Part shown: in pieces, positions 60,406 to 64,000 of the stretch
Position numbering within the stretch: the first letter of the stretch is position 1
Layout of the letters: each line of letters starts with the position of its first letter
Source: Solirubrobacter sp963798325
GTDB taxonomy: Bacteria > Actinomycetota > Thermoleophilia > Solirubrobacterales > Solirubrobacteraceae
DNA: 64,000 nt
Reading direction: 5' to 3'
Assembly: GCA_963798325.1 (NCBI GenBank)
Contig: CAWCSS010000001.1
Coordinates: 124,001 to 188,000, forward strand
Notes under the pieces: model-generated
Told to the model about the DNA's origin: nothing
Seen by the model: only the letters and a program-made list of their open reading frames with translations
Database searches by the model: none
Made by a program: the position numbers and the translations under genes

Positions 60406-60438
60406 GGCCGGATGATCGGGATTGGGCGGAGGGGATGT
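60406..60438 (-). promoter_or_regulatory. Leader element upstream of leuA, shared with pyrH
   Basis: A 33-base segment 27/33 identical to 14754-14786. CTCCGCCC within it can pair with GGGC and GGAG next to the leuA start, so it could sequester the ribosome-binding site. It also forms the end of a 33-codon second upstream open frame (ATG at 60497 to the TAA near 60394). Confidence 0.5.
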
Positions 60439-60494
60439 CCCTGCCTTCCTTTTACTTCTCCGGTGTGAGTTCGCGGCTTCGCGGCCGCCACGCA

Positions 60495-60548
60495 TTAATC
60501 CCCCTTGCGGGGGAGGAGAAGAAGAAGGGAAAGGCCGCGCAACGTCAT
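60495..60548 (-). CDS. leuA leader peptide (leucine attenuator type)
   Basis: A 17-residue reading, MTLRGLSLLLLLPRKGD, with seven leucines, five of them in a row and written mostly as CTT and CTC. It sits 114 bases upstream of leuA. Leucine-rich leader peptides ahead of leuA are known in actinobacteria and control expression through ribosome stalling. The stop TAA overlaps the ATG of a second upstream frame (TAATG). The hairpin CCCCCGCAAGGGGG sits at its 3' end. Confidence 0.8.
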   Translation of the reverse strand: MTLRGLSLLLLLPRKGD

Positions 60549-60559
60549 CGCTGCTTTTG

Positions 60560-60565
60560 AGAGTA
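60560..60565 (-). promoter_or_regulatory. Putative -10 box of the leuA leader transcript
   Basis: TACTCT lies 11 bases before the leader-peptide ATG; the same hexamer occurs in the rRNA promoter. A weak -35 candidate (GTGGCA) lies 18 bases upstream, inside the preceding gene. The transcript would begin almost at the leader ATG. Confidence 0.35.
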
Positions 60566-60567
60566 CC

Positions 60568-60960
60568 TCACGCGTTCCAAGCGTGCCACTGGTCGATCTC
60601 GATCCAGGCGCTCGTGCGTGGGCTGGTGCGGTTGGGATAGGGCTGGCCGCGGTAGTGGGTGCTGATCCGGTCGATGTCTTCGAGTCGCTCGTCCGGCGAG
60701 AGCTCGACCACGCGGCCGTGGAGGCTCACGTGGCGATACCAGTCCTGATCGAGGACCGTGAGCGAGACGCGCGGGTCCTTGCGCAGGTGGTCCAGGCGCT
60801 TGCGCGAGTCGTCCATGTTCACCAGCACGCGGCCGTTCTCGAACAGGTACCACGTGGCCACCGACAGCGGCGATCCGTCGGGCTTGAGCGTGGCGATGAC
60901 GGCGGGGTGCGGCTCTTTGAGCAGGGCCTGCAGTTCGTCCGGGAGCGGCGGCTTGGGCAT
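60568..60960 (-). CDS. PPOX-class flavin/F420-dependent oxidoreductase-like protein
   Basis: A 130-residue split beta-barrel protein of the pyridoxamine-phosphate-oxidase fold: VIATLKPDGSPLSVATWYLFENGRVLVN, SRKRLDHLRKDPRVSLTVL and YRHVSLHGRVVEL are typical of the F420-binding FDOR-B group. It probably uses F420 or FMN; substrate unknown. The leuA leader promoter overlaps its end. Confidence 0.85.
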   Translation of the reverse strand: MPKPPLPDELQALLKEPHPAVIATLKPDGSPLSVATWYLFENGRVLVNMDDSRKRLDHLRKDPRVSLTVLDQDWYRHVSLHGRVVELSPDERLEDIDRISTHYRGQPYPNRTSPRTSAWIEIDQWHAWNA

Positions 60961-60971
60961 GGTGCGCCGTT

Positions 60972-61547
60972 CTAGCGCACGTGGCCGGTGGTGTCGTCGG
61001 TCGCCCAGGACTGTGACTGAAAGCGCAGCAGGATCGCGACCCAGGCTCCGCGGTCCTCCACCAGCAGCCCGCCGTCCTGCCAGACCCCGTCGTCGTTGTC
61101 GTAGTCGGCGATGTTGCCCTGGTTCTGGTGGACGTCGTGGACGCCCCGGTCGGGCGCGTGGTAGGGCTCACCGAAGGCGTAGACGGTGGCGGTGACAGGG
61201 AGATGGCGGTCGAAGAGCTCGTTGAGGTCGTTGTTCGCGCCGGGCCTGGAGATCGGCAGCGCCTTGAACTGCTCGGGCCGGCACAGCCCGCCGCGGAGGT
61301 AGTCGAGGCCCTCGTGCGGTCGCAGTCCTCGCCAGCCCGGTTTGAGGGCGTTGAGCCTGGTCGCGAGCGGATGGTCCGTGGCCTTGAAGGCCGCGAACTC
61401 GACGTCGGACGGCGGCACATCGCTGTGCGCGTTGATCGAGACCTCCCAGCCGCCGCTGCAGCTCAGGACGTAGTGGTCGCTGCGCGTGGTGGCGCGACGG
61501 CGGCGTTCGATCGTCGCCTTGAGGACCCCGTAGGAGCGCAGTGGCAT
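60972..61547 (-). CDS. DUF2278 (YukJ-like) family protein
   Basis: A 191-residue protein beginning MPLRSYGVLKATIERRRRAT, with the conserved HYVLSCSGGWEVSINAHSD and the metal-like motif VHDVHQNQGN followed by GVWQDGGLLVED. It matches the YukJ/DUF2278 family, whose function is unknown. ATG start 11 bases upstream of the PPOX gene, so the two are likely co-transcribed. Confidence 0.8.
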   Translation of the reverse strand: MPLRSYGVLKATIERRRRATTRSDHYVLSCSGGWEVSINAHSDVPPSDVEFAAFKATDHPLATRLNALKPGWRGLRPHEGLDYLRGGLCRPEQFKALPISRPGANNDLNELFDRHLPVTATVYAFGEPYHAPDRGVHDVHQNQGNIADYDNDDGVWQDGGLLVEDRGAWVAILLRFQSQSWATDDTTGHVR

Positions 61548-61652
61548 GCGGCGAGGAATCTATCCGTGGTGCTGCTCCGAGATCCGGTCGGGGAGTGGGC
61601 TGCGCGGCGAGCGCGCCCCACGGGGCCGGGCGCTCGGAGGCGCGGGTGCGCC

Positions 61653-63005
61653 TCATCGGCCGACGTGGATGCCGAGGGCTCGTGGCGCGGCGGTGATCGC
61701 CCGCGTCAGCGGATCGACGCGCCTGGCCTCCTCCTCGAGACGCTCCTTACGTAAAAACGCACGTCTTACGAGCGATCCGCCCGCGAACGCGAACGGCTCG
61801 GGCGGGACCGTCTTGGGCTCCGGATCGATCGCTGCGAGGGGCGAACGGTCGCCGGTGGCCAGGGCGGCGAGGGCCCGGCCGGCGAGGTGCGACGGGCCGA
61901 CACCGTTGCCGGTGAAGCCGAACGCGTAGTGGACGTTGGGCTCGAGGCTCCCGATCTGGGGCAGGTGGCTCGGGGAGACGTCGATCGGGCCGCCCCAGGC
62001 GTGGGTGATCCGGCGGCCGCGCAGGCGCGGGAACATCGCCACCAGGTGCTCGTGGGTCTCGGCGGCGACCTCGGCGTCGACCTCGATCCTGCCGTTGAGG
62101 CGCGCGCCCGGGGCCAGCCGACCGCCTCCCCACCCGAAGGCGATCCGGCCGTCGCGGGTGGTGCGGAAGTAGTGCACGAACGTGCGGGCGTCGGTGATGC
62201 ATTCGCCGCCGGTCCAGTTGAGCTCGTCGAGGATGTCGTGGACGGGTTCGGTGAGGACGATGTGCGAGGACGTGACCGACAGGCGGTTGCGCAGCGGCTT
62301 GACGCCACGGGTCGCGGCGTTGATGGCCAGCACGGCGGCCCCGGCGCGGACCCGGCCGCCGTGCGTTTGCGCCACGACGCCGCCGCCCACGTGCAGGGCA
62401 GTGACCCGCGAATGCTCGTAGATGACGTCGCGCAGCCCGTCTCTGAGGCCGAGCGCCAGCCGGGCGGGCTGGACGGTCGCGTCGTCGGCGACGAACAGGC
62501 CGCGGCGGAAGCGCGGCGAGTCGCAGCGGGCTCGTGTCTCCTGCTCGGAGAGCGGCTGCACGCGGTCCGGTGGCGCCGCGGCGAGGATCTCGTCCAGCGC
62601 GTGGTCGTGCGCCGGCGCGGTCGACGCCATCACGTAGCCGTTGCGCTTGAACCAGGCGTCGACGCCGTTGTCTGCGCACCAGGCGCCGATCTGCTCGACG
62701 CTCTCGGCGCTCGCCTCACAGAGCTCGATCGCCTTCGCGTGCCCGTAGCGCTCCATGAGCGACGGCAGGTGCGTCCACAGCGTCTCGCAGAAGCCGCCGT
62801 TGCGGCCGCTCGGCCCGTGCCCGCACTCCTCCGCCTCCAGCACGACGACCTTGGCCCCGCGCTCGCGCAGCTGCCAGGCCGTCCACATGCCCGTATAACC
62901 GCCGCCGATGACGACGACGTCGGCGGTGACGTCGCCGTCCAACGGGGGACGTGGCTCGACGGGCCCCGCTTCGGCCAGCCAGTAGCCGTGGGCGGTGTGG
63001 ATCAC
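61653..63005 (-). CDS. FAD-dependent oxidoreductase (DAO family)
   Basis: A 450-residue amine/amino-acid oxidoreductase. The FAD-binding Rossmann motif is VVVIGGGYTGMWTAWQLRERG, followed by GHGPSGRNGGF, typical of the PuuB/OrdL family that oxidises gamma-glutamyl-putrescine or similar amines. The C-terminal GFTGNGVGPSHLAGRALAALATG is the second FAD segment. GTG start overlapping the upstream aminotransferase stop (GTGA), so the pair probably acts in amine or polyamine breakdown. Confidence 0.88.
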   Translation of the reverse strand: MIHTAHGYWLAEAGPVEPRPPLDGDVTADVVVIGGGYTGMWTAWQLRERGAKVVVLEAEECGHGPSGRNGGFCETLWTHLPSLMERYGHAKAIELCEASAESVEQIGAWCADNGVDAWFKRNGYVMASTAPAHDHALDEILAAAPPDRVQPLSEQETRARCDSPRFRRGLFVADDATVQPARLALGLRDGLRDVIYEHSRVTALHVGGGVVAQTHGGRVRAGAAVLAINAATRGVKPLRNRLSVTSSHIVLTEPVHDILDELNWTGGECITDARTFVHYFRTTRDGRIAFGWGGGRLAPGARLNGRIEVDAEVAAETHEHLVAMFPRLRGRRITHAWGGPIDVSPSHLPQIGSLEPNVHYAFGFTGNGVGPSHLAGRALAALATGDRSPLAAIDPEPKTVPPEPFAFAGGSLVRRAFLRKERLEEEARRVDPLTRAITAAPRALGIHVGR

Positions 63006-64000
63006 CCCTCGAAGAACCGCGCGGACGCGTCGGCCAGCACGGCCTCGGTCTTCGCCGCCATCTCCTCGAGCTCTTCGCGGGTGGCGACCAGGGGCGGGGC
63101 GAGGTGCAGCACGGCGTCGCCGCGGTCGTCCGGGCGGGCGATCAGGCCCTCCTCGAGCAGCCGCCCGGAGAGGAAGCCGCGCAGCAGCTTCTCGCGCTCG
63201 TCGGCGGAGAACCGCGACTCGTTGGCGTCGCGCACGAGCTCCAGCGCCCAGAAGAACCCGGCGCCGCGGACGTCGCCGACCATCGGCACGCGCGACTTGA
63301 TGCCCTCCAGCAGCTCGCCCATGTAGGGCTCGAGCTCCCGGACGTTCTCGAGCACGCCCTCGCGCTCGAAGATCTCGATGTTGCGGTGCGCGATCGCCGC
63401 CGCCACCGGGTGCCCGGCGAACGTGATCCCGTGCATCAGCATCCGGCCGTCCTCGTAGAGCGGCTCGGCGATCTTGTCGGAGACCAGCACGGCGCCCATC
63501 GGCGCGTAGGCGGAGGTGATGCCCTTCGCGCAGGTGATCAGGTCCGGCGCGACGCCGTAGCGGCTCGACGCGAACCATTCGCCGATGCGGCCGAAGCCGG
63601 TGATCACCTCGTCGGCCACCAGCGCGATGCCGTACTTGTCGCACAGCGCGCGCAGGCCGGGCCAGTAGCCATCAGGCGGGACGAGGCAGCCGCCCGCGTT
63701 CTGGACGGGCTCGGCGATCAGCATCGCCACCGTCTCCGGGTCGGCCTCGACGATCGTGCGCTCGGCGTCGGCCAGCAGGCGCGCGCAGAAGGCGGCCTCG
63801 TCCTGCGCCTCGGCGTCGCGGTAGCGGTTGGTGTTGGCGATCCGCGTGACCGGGATCGGCGCGGCGCCGAACGGCTCCTTCATCGGCCGCACACCGGTGA
63901 AGCTCAGGGCGCCGAGCGTGACCCCGTGGTAGGCGATCTCGCGCGCGATCGCCTTCACGCGCTGCGGCTCGCCCTTGGCCAGGTAGTGCTGGCGGACGAT
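63002..64000 (-). CDS. Class III (omega-)aminotransferase, 5'-truncated by the window edge
   Basis: The 3' 333 codons of a PLP aminotransferase. AEPVQNAGGCLVPPDGYWPG, the PLP aspartate motif ALVADEVITGFGRIGEWFA and the Schiff-base Lys in DLITCAKGITSAYAPMG are all class III hallmarks. The reading stays open to base 64000, so the start lies outside. With the adjacent amine oxidase-like gene it suggests use of an omega-amino acid or polyamine. Confidence 0.92.
   Translation of the reverse strand: MVRQHYLAKGEPQRVKAIAREIAYHGVTLGALSFTGVRPMKEPFGAAPIPVTRIANTNRYRDAEAQDEAAFCARLLADAERTIVEADPETVAMLIAEPVQNAGGCLVPPDGYWPGLRALCDKYGIALVADEVITGFGRIGEWFASSRYGVAPDLITCAKGITSAYAPMGAVLVSDKIAEPLYEDGRMLMHGITFAGHPVAAAIAHRNIEIFEREGVLENVRELEPYMGELLEGIKSRVPMVGDVRGAGFFWALELVRDANESRFSADEREKLLRGFLSGRLLEEGLIARPDDRGDAVLHLAPPLVATREELEEMAAKTEAVLADASARFFEG

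Overview
The window is a GC-rich chromosomal segment of an actinobacterium. Very high GC at third codon positions, frequent GTG starts, the short-form HisG with HisZ, the sepF-yggT-lspA neighbourhood and secreted proteins ending in a WxL-like tail suggest the Thermoleophilia (Solirubrobacterales-like). This is inference; the 16S gene in the window would settle it.

Layout, left to right. 0-19 kb is a broken-up version of the conserved actinobacterial block rpsB-tsf-pyrH-frr-uppS-cdsA-dxr-rseP-ispG, all on the minus strand. A divergent PfpI/GlxA pair and an alpha/beta hydrolase sit between cdsA and dxr. An acyl-CoA ligase, a chemoreceptor and a MarR-MFS pair sit between rseP and ispG. Upstream lie rluD, lspA, yggT, sepF, yggS and pgeF. 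At 20.4-23.1 kb there is a 47-codon secreted peptide gene with a textbook promoter, a frameshifted tRNA-nucleotidyltransferase gene and a frameshifted PQQ-propeller gene. 23.1-29.9 kb is a tightly overlapped operon murA-hisZ-hisG-hisD-hisB-hisH-hisA-hisF (minus). 29.9-32.7 kb holds HD-domain, IDH-like, YbjN-like and small hypothetical genes (plus). 33-37.6 kb has two divergent secreted proteins, a beta-helix/WxL-like protein and a large esterase-like protein. 37.6-38.5 kb is a gene-poor repeat block. 39.0-44.5 kb is a complete rRNA operon on the minus strand (16S-23S-5S, no tRNA in the spacer). 44.5-50.8 kb has tyrS, a class A PBP, a DNA glycosylase gene, argH and an acetyltransferase. 50.7-60.6 kb is a branched-chain amino acid region: XRE/cupin regulator-leuC-leuD-leuB-ilvE-cimA-DegT aminotransferase, then leuA with its own leucine-codon leader peptide. 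The right end has a PPOX protein, a DUF2278 protein, a FAD oxidoreductase and a class III aminotransferase that runs off the window.

Main points: (1) a miniature secreted protein that is little more than a signal peptide plus the C-terminal tail of a WxL-like domain, sharing that tail with the 587-residue protein 13 kb away; (2) a leucine attenuator-type leader for leuA, followed by a 33-nt element that also occurs upstream of pyrH and in both places can pair with the adjacent ribosome-binding site; (3) two palindromic elements that supply the stop codon and final residues of unrelated genes; (4) a 54-bp direct repeat with an 18-bp palindrome bracketing a 44-bp tandem repeat; (5) MurA with Asp in place of the fosfomycin-target Cys. 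Fifteen gene junctions use four-base start/stop overlaps, so most operons here appear translationally coupled.
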